Source: Methylobacterium frigidaeris (GTDB lineage Bacteria; Pseudomonadota; Alphaproteobacteria; Rhizobiales; Beijerinckiaceae). Taken from it: a stretch of 64,000 bases of DNA. Of this stretch, positions 34,768-44,312 are shown piece by piece; within the stretch, counting starts at the first letter, position 1; the number at the start of each line of letters is the position of its first letter. The notes beneath the pieces are model-generated. The model was not told the origin of the DNA, did not search any database, and worked only from the letters and a program-made list of their open reading frames with translations. The stretch covers positions 1 to 64,000 of the forward strand of contig NZ_BPQJ01000011.1 of the NCBI RefSeq assembly GCF_022179185.1, written 5' to 3'. The position numbers and the translations under genes are program-made.

Positions 34768-35739
34768 ATGACCCAGCGCAGCGACGATTCCCGCCGACGG
34801 TCCCCGGACCGTGCCGCGACCGGCCGAGGGCCGGCCGTCTACACCGCCTTCGGCCTCGCCGCCGAGGCCGAGCCCCTGTCCCCCGGCCTGCACGTGGTGG
34901 CGACGCCGATCGGCAACCTGAAGGACGTGACCTTCCGGGCGCTCTCCACCCTCGCCGCCGCCGACGCGGTGCTGGCCGAGGATACGCGGGTGACCCGCAC
35001 GCTGCTCGCCCATTACGGCATCACCACGCCGCTCGTCGCCTATCACGAGCATTCGGGGGAGGGGGTGCGCGAGCGGATGATCGCCCGCATGAAGGACGGG
35101 GAGGCCCTGGCGCTGGTCTCGGATGCCGGCACGCCGCTGGTCTCGGATCCGGGATTCAAGCTGGTCCAGGCCGCGATCGAGGCCGGCCTCGCCGTCACCC
35201 CGATTCCCGGCCCCTCGGCGGCGATCACGGCGCTGGTGGCGGCGGGACTGCCGACCGACCGGTTCTTCTTCGAGGGCTTCCTGCCGCAGAAGAGCGGGGC
35301 GCGGCGCAACCGTCTGTCCGTGCTCTCCGGCGTGCCCGGGACCCTGGTGCTGTTCGAGGCGCCCCACCGCCTGCCCGAGATGCTGGCCGACGCCGCCGAG
35401 GTACTGGGCGGCACCCGGCCCGCCGCGGTGGCGCGCGAATTGACCAAGCTGTTCGAGACCGTGCGCCGGGGCGACCTCTCAGGCCTGGCCGCCGAATACG
35501 CCGCCTCCGGCCCGCCGAAGGGCGAGGTGGTGGTGGTGATCGGCACCGCGCCCGAGGACGCGCCCGGACCGGAAGCCGACGCCGATCTCGACGCGCGCCT
35601 CGAGGCGGCACTCGCCCGCCACTCGATCAAGGACGCCGCCAGCCTCGTCGCCGACGAGACCGGCCTCAAGCGGCGCGAGGTCTATGCCCGCGCCCTCGTG
35701 CTCGCACGCCGCGCCGACGACGATGCCGGCGAAGCCTGA
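34768..35739 (+). CDS. rsmI: 16S rRNA (cytidine1402-2'-O)-methyltransferase RsmI
   Basis: RsmI (323 aa) methylates C1402 of 16S rRNA. The tetrapyrrole-methylase fold is marked by [51 protein letters not shown], and [22 protein letters not shown] chose ATG 34768; an in-frame start at 34738 would add ten residues. It overlaps yraN by 17 bp and has its promoter in the 160-bp gap opposite the lipoprotein gene. Confidence 0.95.
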   Translation: MTQRSDDSRRRSPDRAATGRGPAVYTAFGLAAEAEPLSPGLHVVATPIGNLKDVTFRALSTLAAADAVLAEDTRVTRTLLAHYGITTPLVAYHEHSGEGVRERMIARMKDGEALALVSDAGTPLVSDPGFKLVQAAIEAGLAVTPIPGPSAAITALVAAGLPTDRFFFEGFLPQKSGARRNRLSVLSGVPGTLVLFEAPHRLPEMLADAAEVLGGTRPAAVARELTKLFETVRRGDLSGLAAEYAASGPPKGEVVVVIGTAPEDAPGPEADADLDARLEAALARHSIKDAASLVADETGLKRREVYARALVLARRADDDAGEA

Positions 35740-36124
35740 CGCGGCGCGCCGCCGGCTCCACCTGCGCCGGGTCAACTTGGCCCGCGGCCGGAGGGCAGAG
35801 CTGCTGGCAGCCCTCGCCCTCCTCTTCAAGGGTTACCGGCCGCTGGCCTGGCGCGTCGCGATCGGCGGCGGCGAGATCGACCTGATCGTGCGCCGCGGGA
35901 GCGTCGTCGCCTTCGTGGAGGTCAAGGCGCGGCCGACCCTGGAGGAAGCCGTCGTGGCGATCGACGCCCGCAAGCGCCGCCTGTTCTCCCGCGCCGTCCG
36001 AGCCTGGATCGCCCGTGCGCCCTGGAGCGCCGGTCTGACGCTCCGGGCCGACGCGGTGTTCGTGGCACCGGGCCGGTGGCCCCGCCACGTCGTCTCGGCC
36101 TTCGCGCTGGAGATGGACCGGTAA
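35723..36124 (+). CDS. YraN family endonuclease-like protein (UPF0102)
   Basis: A 133-aa protein with the PD-(D/E)XK-like core [23 protein letters not shown]. The N-terminal [20 protein letters not shown] is typical. UPF0102/YraN genes are usually next to rsmI, as here, and the start overlaps the end of rsmI. Activity has not been established in most members. The frame is open further upstream, but ATG 35723 matches the family N-terminus. Confidence 0.9.
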   Translation: MPAKPDAARRRLHLRRVNLARGRRAELLAALALLFKGYRPLAWRVAIGGGEIDLIVRRGSVVAFVEVKARPTLEEAVVAIDARKRRLFSRAVRAWIARAPWSAGLTLRADAVFVAPGRWPRHVVSAFALEMDR

Positions 36125-36212
36125 CGCGGATTCTCCGATTCCGTTCATCTTGCGTGCAGCGCAGCATGCTTAAGCTCGCGGCTGCGATGGGGCCGGGTGA
36201 GGGGGGCACGTG

Positions 36213-36428
36213 ATGCGCAGCGGTTTCGGATGCGAGTCCTGCGGCTCGCCGGGGGTGCGCCTGCCGGCCGACCTGACCGACGACGCCATGATCCAGTGCG
36301 ACGGCTGCGGCTGCACGCTGATGGCCTGGGGTGCATTCAAGCGCCGCGTCGAGGCGCAGGAAGCGGCCGAAATCCGCGAACCGGCGGAGCGGCGTGCAGT
36401 TGGTGCGACGCAGCGGGTCGCGCGCTGA
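36213..36428 (+). CDS. Small zinc-ribbon protein
   Basis: A 71-aa protein with two CxxC knuckles (CESCGSPG at the start, then QCDGCGCTLMAWGAFK), which should bind one zinc ion. The C-terminal half is charged and helical. GAGGGGGG precedes the start; ATG 36213 follows an in-frame GTG. Function is unknown; a role in nucleic-acid or protein binding is possible. Confidence 0.75.
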   Translation: MRSGFGCESCGSPGVRLPADLTDDAMIQCDGCGCTLMAWGAFKRRVEAQEAAEIREPAERRAVGATQRVAR

Positions 36429-36485
36429 CGCTGACAGCCAACCCGATGTGAGGCGGGATAGGCGAGAGCCGGGCGTTCCGCCTCT

Positions 36486-36529
36486 CCACGTCATTCCGGT
36501 CTCCGCTGCGCGACCTCGGAATGGCGTGG
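36486..36529. repeat. Palindrome of the TCATTCCGG family (inverted core)
   Basis: CCACGTCATTCCG (36486-36498) pairs with 36517-36529 with one mismatch. The loop contains TCCGCTGCGCG, the reverse complement of the CGCGCAGCGGA core in the 24901-24948 copy. It lies between the zinc-ribbon gene and the convergent receiver gene. Confidence 0.75.
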
Positions 36530-36646
36530 CGGGTGCTTATCCGGTCGAGATCCGACAACGGCGCAGGATGCGCGCTCACGCCGCCTCGGCGAAGCGGACC
36601 GCGAATCCCTGAACGATCGGAGGACTGGGCCCGTGGGGCCCGCGTC

Positions 36647-37033
36647 TCAGCCTCCCGCCGCGATCGCGGCAATCAGCGTGCGCTTCAGGTCCTGCTGGCT
36701 GAACGGCTTCTGCACCACCGGGCGGTCGCGGAACGGCTCACGGATGCCGGCGCCGCCATAGCCGGTGGAGAAGACGAGCGGCAGGCCGCGGCGCACGATC
36801 GCCTCGGCGACGGGGTAGATCGGCTCGCCGGCGACGTTGACGTCGAGGATCGCGACCACGAAGCTCTCGCTCTCGGCCATCTCGAGCGCCTTGCTCAGCC
36901 GGGCCGCCGGACCCACGACCTCGCAGCCGAAATCGAGCAGCATGTCCTCCAGCAGCATCGAGATCGCCGCTTCGTCCTCCACCACGAGGACGCGGGCACC
37001 GTTCAGGAGGTCTTCGCTTGTTTCCGTGCCCAC
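36647..37033 (-). CDS. Single-domain response regulator
   Basis: A 128-aa receiver. Residues ARVLVVEDEAAISMLLEDML start the domain, the acceptor Asp is in FVVAILDVNVAGEP, and the conserved Thr/Ser and Lys are in LVFSTGYGG and VVQKPFSQQ. This subtype (VNVAGEPIYPVAEAI) is common in Rhizobiales and often works with HWE-type kinases. I chose GTG 37033 with GAGGGAAAG upstream; the frame is open further but that part lacks protein character. No kinase gene is adjacent. Confidence 0.85.
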   Translation of the reverse strand: MGTETSEDLLNGARVLVVEDEAAISMLLEDMLLDFGCEVVGPAARLSKALEMAESESFVVAILDVNVAGEPIYPVAEAIVRRGLPLVFSTGYGGAGIREPFRDRPVVQKPFSQQDLKRTLIAAIAAGG

Positions 37034-37197
37034 GCCGGAGTTCTTTCCCTCAACGCCCCGTTTCGAGGCCCGACCGACCTGTCCCTGCCGCGGCGGCGAC
37101 CGCTCGACCGTCAGGGGTTCCATCCGCCCGCAACCCATGCGGGTCCGCGCCGGCAGACAAGGCCTGCGCCGGTGAGCCGTCGCCCGGAACGCCAGAC

Positions 37198-38157
37198 ATG
37201 TCAAGCGCACGGACCTGGGACGCGATGCAGCGGCGATCAGATACCCCCCACCCCTTGAATCGGCGCAGTCTGATCGCGGGGGGGCTCGCCGGATTGGCAC
37301 TCCCCACGCTCGCGCGGGCCGACCGGCCGGTCGTCGTGGCCTCGAAGTCCCACGGGGAGGGCATCCTTCTCGGCTCCGTGATCGTGATGGTGCTCCAGCG
37401 CCTGGGCGTGCCGGTGACGGCCCGGCTCCAGCTCGGCCCGACCCGCATCGTGCGCACGGCGCTGACCGCCGGCGAGATCGACGCCTATCCCGAATACACC
37501 GGCAACGCCGCCTTCTTCTCCGGCACCGATTCCGATCCGGTCTGGCGCCGGGCGGAGACGGCCTACGCGGCGGCGAAGGCCTTCGATGCCAAGAACGGCC
37601 TCACCTGGCTCAAGGCGGCGCCGGCCAACAACACCTGGCAGATCGCCGTGCAGGGGGGCCTCGCCCGGGCCGAGCGCCTCGCCACGATGGCGGATTTCGC
37701 CGGCGCGGTCCGCCGCGGTCTGGTCGAGCTCGCCGCCTCGGCGGAGTTCGTCGAGAGCCCTGCCGCTCTGCCGTCCTTCGAGCGCGCCTACGATTTCGTG
37801 ATGCCGCGGGATCGGATCGTGATGCTGCCGGGCGGCGACACCGCCGTCACCTTGCGGGCGGCGGCGCAAGGGATCAGCGGGGTCAATGCCGGCATGGTCT
37901 ACGGTACGGACGGGGCGATCGCGGCCCTCGACGTGGTGGTGATGAGCGATCCGGCCGGCGCGCAGATCGTCTACGAGCCGGCGCCCCTGTTCCGCACCTC
38001 CGTCCTCGAGCGGCATCCCTCGATCGCGCCTGCCCTCGACCGCATCTTCACCGGGCTCGACCTTCCGACCCTGCGGCGGCTGAACGCCGAGGTGGCGGTG
38101 GACGGCGACACCCCAGAGGCGGTCGCCCGCCGCTACCTCGGATCCCTCGCACCATGA
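37198..38157 (+). CDS. YehZ/OsmF-type substrate-binding protein of ABC transporter
   Basis: The 319-aa precursor belongs to the OpuAC (glycine-betaine/choline-type) binding proteins. The signal contains twin arginines (NRRSLIAGGLAGLALPTLARA), which suggests Tat export. Mature-part motifs are VVVASKSHGEGILLGSVIVM and AGEIDAYPEYTGNAAFF, as in E. coli YehZ. ATG 37198 or 37225 could be the start. The stop TGA overlaps an ATG that begins a relay of micro-ORFs leading to the permease. The ligand is uncertain; E. coli YehZ binds betaine weakly. Confidence 0.88.
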   Translation: MSSARTWDAMQRRSDTPHPLNRRSLIAGGLAGLALPTLARADRPVVVASKSHGEGILLGSVIVMVLQRLGVPVTARLQLGPTRIVRTALTAGEIDAYPEYTGNAAFFSGTDSDPVWRRAETAYAAAKAFDAKNGLTWLKAAPANNTWQIAVQGGLARAERLATMADFAGAVRRGLVELAASAEFVESPAALPSFERAYDFVMPRDRIVMLPGGDTAVTLRAAAQGISGVNAGMVYGTDGAIAALDVVVMSDPAGAQIVYEPAPLFRTSVLERHPSIAPALDRIFTGLDLPTLRRLNAEVAVDGDTPEAVARRYLGSLAP

Positions 38158-38202
38158 CATTCTCTACGCCATGACCTCTACGCCATGACCTCTACGCCAT
38201 GA
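38154..38202 (+). other. Chain of three micro-ORFs joined by ATGA overlaps
   Basis: The stop of the binding-protein gene (38155-38157) overlaps ATG 38154. That ATG opens MTFSTP and stops at 38172-38174, overlapping ATG 38171. The latter opens MTSTP and stops at 38186-38188, overlapping ATG 38185, which again gives MTSTP and stops at 38200-38202, overlapping ATG 38199 of the permease gene. Each junction is CCATGA. The DNA is a 14-bp tandem repeat (38171-38198) plus a longer 17-bp first copy. Ribosomes could pass along by repeated termination-reinitiation. Confidence 0.85.
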
Positions 38203-39347
38203 CATCGCTGACGCGACCTGCCGCCTGGCTCCCGCTCGCCGCCGCCGGCCTCGCCGTCGCGGCGCTCGCGGGCCTGCCGTTTCTCACCCTGGCGCCGAAT
38301 CGCCTCGTGCCTGGTGCTCCCGTCGGCTGCGGCCTCCCCGGGGCGGCGGCGGGCGCGCTCGCGGCCGGGGCGGCCGTGCTGCTCGCGGGTCAGGCACGGT
38401 CCTGGCGCGCCCGGGCCGCCCTCGCGGCGGCGCTGATTGCCTGGTGCGTGCTGCTCGTCGGCCTCGGACACGGCGCCGCCGGTCTCCTCGCGGGCCAGAA
38501 GCCGGCCGCCCGGGCCGTGCTCGGCTCGGGGGCGTGGCTCGCCCTCCTGGCGATGGCGGGCCTCGCCGGGGAGGCGGCGAGGGCCATCTTGCCGCGCCGG
38601 GGTGGTCTCGCCGCCACCCTGCTGCTGCTTGGCCTCACGGTGCTGATCGCCTGGGCGGGCCTCCTCGATTCGCTCTCGCTGGCGGTCGAGTACCGGGCGC
38701 GGGCGGATGCCGTGGCGGCGGCCGTGATGCAGCATCTCGGGCTCTCCGGGGCGTCGCTCCTCCTCGCGCTCGCGCTCTCCGTGCCCCTGGCACTCCTGCG
38801 CCTGCGCGATGGGCCGGCCGCGCGCCTCGTCGACGGGCTCGTCAGCGGAATCCAGGTCGTGCCGGCCCTGGCGCTCTTCGCCGCCCTGGTGGCGGGCCTG
38901 TCGGGCCTGCTCGCCCTGGTGCCGGCCCTGCGGAGCCTCGGTCTTGCCGCCATCGGGCCGGTGCCGGCGGTGATCGGCACCGCCGCCTATCTCGCCCTGC
39001 CGCTGGTGAGCGGGCTCGCCGCCGGCCTCGCGGCGGCGGATCCCGACGTGCTCGCCGCCGCCCGGGCGATCGGCCTCACGCCGCGCGAGGTGCTGCTGCG
39101 GGTGCGCCTGCCGCTGGGCGCGCCGGTGCTGATGGGCGCCCTGCGGGTGGCGGCGGTGCAGAGCGTCGGCCTCGCCACCCTCGGCGGCCTCGTCGGGGCC
39201 GGCGGCCTCGGGGCACTGGTCTTCGAGGGCATGGCGCAGTTCGCCCAGGACCTGATCCTGCTCGGGGCGCTCCCGGTGATCGGCCTCGCCCTGGCGGTCG
39301 ATGCCGGGCTCGCGCTCCTCGCTGGCACCGGGGAGCAGCCGGCATGA
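38199..39347 (+). CDS. ABC transporter permease, YehY type
   Basis: A 382-aa inner-membrane protein with about ten hydrophobic helices. The first 160 residues are an extra membrane part seen in YehY (385 aa in E. coli), and the second half is the standard binding-protein-dependent permease domain. The ATPase-contact loop reads AARAIGLTPREVLLRVRLP. It is coupled to the binding-protein gene by the micro-ORF chain, and its stop overlaps the next permease start by 4 bp. Confidence 0.88.
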   Translation: MTSLTRPAAWLPLAAAGLAVAALAGLPFLTLAPNRLVPGAPVGCGLPGAAAGALAAGAAVLLAGQARSWRARAALAAALIAWCVLLVGLGHGAAGLLAGQKPAARAVLGSGAWLALLAMAGLAGEAARAILPRRGGLAATLLLLGLTVLIAWAGLLDSLSLAVEYRARADAVAAAVMQHLGLSGASLLLALALSVPLALLRLRDGPAARLVDGLVSGIQVVPALALFAALVAGLSGLLALVPALRSLGLAAIGPVPAVIGTAAYLALPLVSGLAAGLAAADPDVLAAARAIGLTPREVLLRVRLPLGAPVLMGALRVAAVQSVGLATLGGLVGAGGLGALVFEGMAQFAQDLILLGALPVIGLALAVDAGLALLAGTGEQPA

Positions 39348-40069
39348 ATCGCGCGCTCGTGCCTCTCCTGGTGGCCGTGTGCCTCGCGGTGCTCAGCCTG
39401 CCCGATGTCGCCGGGTTCGTGGTCCGGGCCCTCGGCCTCCAGGCCGGCACGCCGGTGCCGGCCGGGCGCCTCGCCTGGCTCGCCCGCCAGCACCTCGCCC
39501 TGGCAATCGTGGGCTTCCTCCTCGCGGGCGGAGCCGGGCTCGGGCTCGGCATCCTGGCGACCCGCGCCGCGGGAGCGCGCCTCAAGCCCACCCTCGACAC
39601 CCTGGCGGCGGCGGCGCAGGCCGTCCCGCCCCTGGTGGTGGTGGCCCTCGCCCTGCCGGTGATCGGGTTCGGTGCGCCGCCGATCCTGCTGGCGCTCGCC
39701 GCCTACGGGCTGATGCCGGTGATGCGCGGCACCGTCGGGGCGCTCGCCACCGTGCCGGAGGAGGTGCGGCGGGCGGCGCGGGGCATGGGACTCACTCCCG
39801 CCCAAACGCTCGTCCGGGTGGAATTGCCGCTTGCCGCCGGGCCGATCCTCGAAGCCCTGCGGGTGGTGCTGGTCCTGGCGGTGGCGACCGCCGCGATCGG
39901 GGCGCTCGCGGGCGCCCAGACCCTCGGCACACCGATCATCGTCGGGTTGCAGAACCAGAACAACCTGGCGCTGGTCCAGGGCGCCGCGGCGGCCGCGGCG
40001 CTCGCCTTCCTGGCCGATGCGGCGTGGCTCGCCGCAATGGCGGGGTTGGGCCGGTTGCTGCGGGGTTGA
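39344..40069 (+). CDS. ABC transporter permease, YehW type
   Basis: A 241-aa permease with five to six helices. The ATPase-contact loop is AARGMGLTPAQTLVRVELP. Length matches YehW (243 aa). In E. coli the order is yehZ-Y-X-W, with the ATPase gene yehX between the two permeases; here yehY and yehW overlap directly and no ATPase gene is found anywhere in the window. The next gene is convergent and starts its 3' end four bases away. Confidence 0.88.
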   Translation: MNRALVPLLVAVCLAVLSLPDVAGFVVRALGLQAGTPVPAGRLAWLARQHLALAIVGFLLAGGAGLGLGILATRAAGARLKPTLDTLAAAAQAVPPLVVVALALPVIGFGAPPILLALAAYGLMPVMRGTVGALATVPEEVRRAARGMGLTPAQTLVRVELPLAAGPILEALRVVLVLAVATAAIGALAGAQTLGTPIIVGLQNQNNLALVQGAAAAAALAFLADAAWLAAMAGLGRLLRG

Positions 40070-40072
40070 GGC

Positions 40073-42130
40073 CTACGCCGCCAGCCCCCGCTTGCGCAGG
40101 AGCGGCGCGGTGCTCGGCAGCCGGCCGCGGAAGGCCGTGTAGGCGTTGCGGGCGTCGCGCAGGTTGCCGGCGCCGTAGACGTAGGTGCGCAGGCGCTCGG
40201 CGGTGGCGGGATCGAAGATGTTTCCGGCTTCCCGGAAGGCATCGAAGGCGTCGGCGTCCAGCACCTCGGACCAGAGATAGCTGTAATAGCCGGCCGCGTA
40301 GCCCTCGCCGGCGAAGACGTGCTGGAAGTGCGGCGTGCGGTGGCGCATCGCGATCTCGGCCGGCATGCCGATGCGGCGCAGCGACTCGGCCTCGAAGGTC
40401 AGCGGATCGATGCCGCTCTCGGCTAGAGGCGAGAGGTGCAGGTCGAGGTCGACGATGGCCGAGGCGGTGTACTCCACCGTGGCGAAGCCCTGGTTGAAGG
40501 TGCGGGCGGCCAGCAGCCGGCGCAGCAGGTCCTCGGGCATCGGTTCGCCGGTGCGGTAGTGGCGGGCATGGGCCCGCAGCACCTCCGGCTGCTCCAGCCA
40601 GTGCTCGTAGAGCTGCGAGGGCAGCTCCACGAAGTCGCCCGCCACTGCGGTGCCGGCGAGCAGCGGGTAGGTGACGTTCGAGAGCAGCCCGTGCAGGGCG
40701 TGGCCGAATTCGTGGAACAGCGTCCGGGCGTCGTCGAAGGAGAGCAAAGCCGGCTCGCCCTCAGCCCCCTTGGCGAAGTTCATCACGTTGACGATGATCG
40801 GCGTGACCTCGCCGGTCAGGCGCTCTTGCGAGCGGAAGCCGCTCATCCAGGCGCCCGATCGCTTGCTCGGCCGCGCGAAGTAATCGCCGAGGAAGAGGCC
40901 GATCACCCGCCCGTCCCGGTCGGCGACCTCCCAGGCCCGCACCTCCGGGTGGTAGCGCGGCACGTCCGGCAATTCGGCGAAGGAGAGGCCGAACAGGCGG
41001 TGCGCCGTGTCGAAGGCAGCCTGGATCATGCCCTCCAGCGGCAGGTACGGCTTGATCTCGCCCTCGTCGAGATCGTGCTCGCGCCGGCGCAGGCGCTCGG
41101 CGTAGTGGCGCCAGTCCCAGGGCGCGAGGTCGAAATTCTGGCCGTCCTCGCGGGCGAGGGCCTGAAGCCGGTCGCGCTCGGCTTCGGCCCGCCGGCGGGC
41201 CGGCGCCCAGACCTCCTCCAGCAGGCCGGCCGCGGCCTCGGGGCTGCCCGCCATCGTGTCGTCGAGGCGGAAGGCGGCGTAGCTGTCGTAGCCGAGGAGG
41301 CGGGACCGCTCGGCGCGCAGGCGCAGGGTCTCGGTGATGATCGCCCGGTTGTCGGTCTCACCGCCGTTCTCGCCACGGCGGATCCAGGCGGCGTAGGCGC
41401 GCTCGCGAAGATCACGGCGGGTCGAGAAGACCAGGAACGGATCGATCAGCGAGCGCGACAGGGTGACGACGTGGCGGCCGGGCAGGCCGCGCTCCTCGGC
41501 GGCGCGCGCCGCGGCGGCGCGCAGGAAGGGGGGCAGGCCGGCGAGGTCGTCCTCACTGGTCAGCTCCAGCGTGAAGGCGCCCTCGTCGGCGAGCAGGTTC
41601 TGGCTGAACTGCGTGCCGAGCTCGGCGAGCCGTGCGGCGATCGCGGCCACCCGCTCCTTGGCCTCGGCGTCGAGCTCGGCCCCGGCGCGGCGGAAGCGCA
41701 GGCGGTAGCGCTCGCGCACCCGCTTCTCCTCGTCGCTCAAGCCCTCCTCGCCGATGGCGGAGACCCGCGCCCAGAGATCCGGGTTGAGGTAGATCGCGCT
41801 GCCGTGGCGGGCGAGCCGCGGCGCCACCGCCCGCTCCACCGCCTGCAGCTCCGGGTTCGTGTGGCTGCCGGTGAGGTTGAAGAAGGTCGAGGAGACCCGG
41901 CGCAGGGCCTGGCCGGAGCGCTCCAGCGCCTCGATCGTGTTGGCGAAGGTCGGTGCCTCGGGATTGCCGGCGATCGCCTCGATCTCGGCGACGTGCTGGG
42001 CCAGCGCCCGCTCGAAGGCCGGCTCGTAATGCGAGGGCGCGATGCGCTCGAAGGGCGGCAGCCCGTGGGGCGTCGTCCAGGCCGGCTCGGAGAAGGGGTT
42101 GGGCTCGTGCTCCGCCGTGACGCCGCGCAT
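40073..42130 (-). CDS. M3 family zinc oligopeptidase (PrlC/Dcp-like)
   Basis: This 685-aa cytosolic peptidase degrades oligopeptides. The zinc motif is LFHEFGHALHGLLSN, with the third Glu ligand further on (VAGDFVELPSQLYEHW). The C-terminal substrate-binding tyrosines lie in YAAGYYSYLWSEVLDADAFDAF. ATG 42130 has GAGAGGA upstream; a longer open frame before it does not look like protein. Length fits oligopeptidase A (680 aa). It is monocistronic. Confidence 0.94.
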   Translation of the reverse strand: MRGVTAEHEPNPFSEPAWTTPHGLPPFERIAPSHYEPAFERALAQHVAEIEAIAGNPEAPTFANTIEALERSGQALRRVSSTFFNLTGSHTNPELQAVERAVAPRLARHGSAIYLNPDLWARVSAIGEEGLSDEEKRVRERYRLRFRRAGAELDAEAKERVAAIAARLAELGTQFSQNLLADEGAFTLELTSEDDLAGLPPFLRAAAARAAEERGLPGRHVVTLSRSLIDPFLVFSTRRDLRERAYAAWIRRGENGGETDNRAIITETLRLRAERSRLLGYDSYAAFRLDDTMAGSPEAAAGLLEEVWAPARRRAEAERDRLQALAREDGQNFDLAPWDWRHYAERLRRREHDLDEGEIKPYLPLEGMIQAAFDTAHRLFGLSFAELPDVPRYHPEVRAWEVADRDGRVIGLFLGDYFARPSKRSGAWMSGFRSQERLTGEVTPIIVNVMNFAKGAEGEPALLSFDDARTLFHEFGHALHGLLSNVTYPLLAGTAVAGDFVELPSQLYEHWLEQPEVLRAHARHYRTGEPMPEDLLRRLLAARTFNQGFATVEYTASAIVDLDLHLSPLAESGIDPLTFEAESLRRIGMPAEIAMRHRTPHFQHVFAGEGYAAGYYSYLWSEVLDADAFDAFREAGNIFDPATAERLRTYVYGAGNLRDARNAYTAFRGRLPSTAPLLRKRGLAA

Positions 42131-42255
42131 GCTGGTCCTCTCGCTCGAATGGCGGGCGACGATAGACCCTGGGGCGGGACGCGCAAGCGCGGCATGACGC
42201 GCGGGAACGGCCACGCTTGCCCGGCCGTTGAGAAGCGGGACTGGGGGAGGGCGCG

Positions 42256-43149
42256 ATGCCGGGGACGATCGTGGGGCGAATCCTCGCCGCGCTGGTGGGG
42301 GCAGCCGTCGTCGTGGGTCCGGCGGCGAGCCAGACCTCGGCGGGCCAGCCGCCGCTGAGCCGGGTTCCCGCCGATCAGGTACCCCTGCCGCCGCCCCGGC
42401 CCGAGGAGGCCAAGGGCCCGGCCGCCACCGAACCCGCGGGCAAGGAGCCGGCGGGCAAGGACGCGAGCCCCGAAGGAGCCGGCAAGGAGACCGCTCGGGA
42501 GACTGCCAAGGAGGCGCCCGCGTCGCCCATCCCCGAGCCGGCCCCGCTGCCGCCCGAGCGGCCCGCCGACGTCCCGTCCGGTCCGACGCCGACACCCGCC
42601 ACGATCGTGCCGGACGACACCGCCTGCCTGCGCCGGCTCGACCGCCTCGGGGTGAAGGCCGAGCCGGTGGCGCCCCTCGCCGACGGGCTGTGCGGGGCGG
42701 CCAAGCCCCTGCGGGTGACCGCGTTGCCGGACGGCGTCGTGCTCGCGCCCGCCGCCACCCTCACCTGCGTCGCCGCGGAGGCGCTCGGCCGCTGGAGCAC
42801 CGAGGTGCGGGTGATCGCCGAGCGTACCCTCTCCAAAGTGCCGCAGGCCTTCCAGATCGGCGGCTCCTACGAGTGCCGCGGCCAGAACCACGATCCGAGC
42901 GCCAAGCTCAGCGAGCACGCCTACGCCAACGGGGTCGACGTGATGGGCTTTGCCTTCGAGGGGAGGGCGCCGGTCACGGTGGGCGCGACGCGGGAGGGCA
43001 CGCCGGAGGCGGCGTTCGAGGCCGCGGTCCGGGTCCGCGCCTGCGGCTTCTTCCGGACCGTGCTCGGCCCCGGCTCCGACGCCGCTCACGCCAATCACCT
43101 CCACCTCGACGAGCGCGAGCGCCCGGCCGGCCATCGTCTGTGCCAGTGA
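42256..43149 (+). CDS. Extensin-like secreted protein (Extensin-like_C)
   Basis: The 297-aa protein has a signal peptide (about 1-25), a Pro/Lys/Glu-rich linker (to about 115) and an Extensin-like_C domain. The domain has paired cysteines (TACLRRLDRLG, GLCGAA, LTCVAAEAL, YECRGQN) and the His/Asp pattern SEHAYANGVDVMGF and HANHLHLDER, similar to M15-type murein peptidases. A cell-wall hydrolase role is plausible. GGGGGAGGG precedes ATG 42256. It lies next to an L,D-transpeptidase gene, which fits a role in peptidoglycan. Confidence 0.85.
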   Translation: MPGTIVGRILAALVGAAVVVGPAASQTSAGQPPLSRVPADQVPLPPPRPEEAKGPAATEPAGKEPAGKDASPEGAGKETARETAKEAPASPIPEPAPLPPERPADVPSGPTPTPATIVPDDTACLRRLDRLGVKAEPVAPLADGLCGAAKPLRVTALPDGVVLAPAATLTCVAAEALGRWSTEVRVIAERTLSKVPQAFQIGGSYECRGQNHDPSAKLSEHAYANGVDVMGFAFEGRAPVTVGATREGTPEAAFEAAVRVRACGFFRTVLGPGSDAAHANHLHLDERERPAGHRLCQ

Positions 43150-43226
43150 ACGCGAAAAATGCGGGAACGGGAGGAAGCGTCCGGCGCTTTTAGGCCTTGC
43201 TGATCTCGTGTGCAGGAGAGTGTCGG

Positions 43227-44312
43227 ATGCGGAGGACGGCGAGGCTCGGGGCGGCTCTGCTGGTGGTGGGGCTTTCGGGCGCGGCCGGCGCCGCGGAAAC
43301 TCCCTTGACGGCGGAGGCGATCAACCAGGCGCAGTTCGGCGCCAAGGCGGACGGCAAGGAGAAGAGTCAAGAGAGGGGCAAGGAAGCCGGCAAGAAGGAT
43401 ACGAAGCCCGCGAAGGCCGCCGAGAATCGCGCCGACCCGCTGACGGTGCGGGTGCAGGTGCTGCTCGACCGGGCCGGCTTCTCGCCCGGCGCCATCGACG
43501 GGCGCGACGGCGACAACCTGCGCGGGGCGCTGGCGGGCTTCGCCAAGGCCAAGGGCCTGACCGTCTCGGGCAAACTCGACGCGCCCGTCTGGCAGGCGCT
43601 GTCCGGCACCAGCCAGGACCCGGCGGTGACGCAGTACACGTTGACCGAGCAGGATGTCGCCGGCCCGTTCGTCGAGCAGATCCCGCCGAAGATGGAGGAG
43701 CAGGCCGACCTGAAGGCGCTCTCCTACACCTCGCCGGCCGAGATGCTGGCCGAGCGCTTCCACATGAGCACGGGCCTCCTGGAGGCGCTCAACCCCGATG
43801 CCCCGCTGACCAAGGCCGGCACGGCGATCACGGTCGCGGCCGTGCCGCCGCTGGAGACCGGGCGCATCCCCGCCAAGGAGCTGCCCGAAGCGCCGAAGGT
43901 CACACGTATCGAGGTCGACAAGGATGCGCTCCAGGTCCGCGCCTACGGCGAGGACGGAGCCCTGCTGCACCTCTACCCGGCCTCGATCGGAAGCGAGGAG
44001 AAGCCGGCGCCGAGCGGCGTCCTGACAGTGAAGGCCGTCGCCTTCGACCCGAATTATACCTACAACCCGAAATACGAGTTCAAGGGCGTGGAGTCGAAGC
44101 GCAAGTTCACCATCAAACCCGGCCCGAACAACCCGGTCGGCGTGGTCTGGATCGATCTCTCGGGCGATGACGGCTACGGCATCCACGGCACGCCCGAGCC
44201 GGAGAAGGTCGGCAAGACCGAATCGCATGGCTGCGTCCGGCTCACCAATTGGGATGCGCGTGATCTCGCGAAACACGTCGAGAAGGGCGCGAAGGTGGAT
44301 TTCGGGAAGTGA
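43227..44312 (+). CDS. L,D-transpeptidase (YkuD) with peptidoglycan-binding domain
   Basis: The 361-aa protein is exported (signal ending GAAGAAE), has a Lys/Glu-rich stretch, a peptidoglycan-binding-like domain ([20 protein letters not shown]), a LysM-like part ([20 protein letters not shown]) and a YkuD catalytic domain. The catalytic motif is IHGTPEPE...[12 protein letters not shown] with the nucleophile Cys. It cross-links peptidoglycan 3-3 or attaches proteins. AGGAGAG lies seven bases before ATG 43227. A second L,D-transpeptidase gene runs off the right edge. Confidence 0.94.
   Translation: MRRTARLGAALLVVGLSGAAGAAETPLTAEAINQAQFGAKADGKEKSQERGKEAGKKDTKPAKAAENRADPLTVRVQVLLDRAGFSPGAIDGRDGDNLRGALAGFAKAKGLTVSGKLDAPVWQALSGTSQDPAVTQYTLTEQDVAGPFVEQIPPKMEEQADLKALSYTSPAEMLAERFHMSTGLLEALNPDAPLTKAGTAITVAAVPPLETGRIPAKELPEAPKVTRIEVDKDALQVRAYGEDGALLHLYPASIGSEEKPAPSGVLTVKAVAFDPNYTYNPKYEFKGVESKRKFTIKPGPNNPVGVVWIDLSGDDGYGIHGTPEPEKVGKTESHGCVRLTNWDARDLAKHVEKGAKVDFGK

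Noticed and set aside
42131..42595. Upstream extension of the M3 peptidase frame
   Set aside because: It overlaps the extensin-like gene on the opposite strand and has no protein character; ATG 42130 has a good ribosome site.
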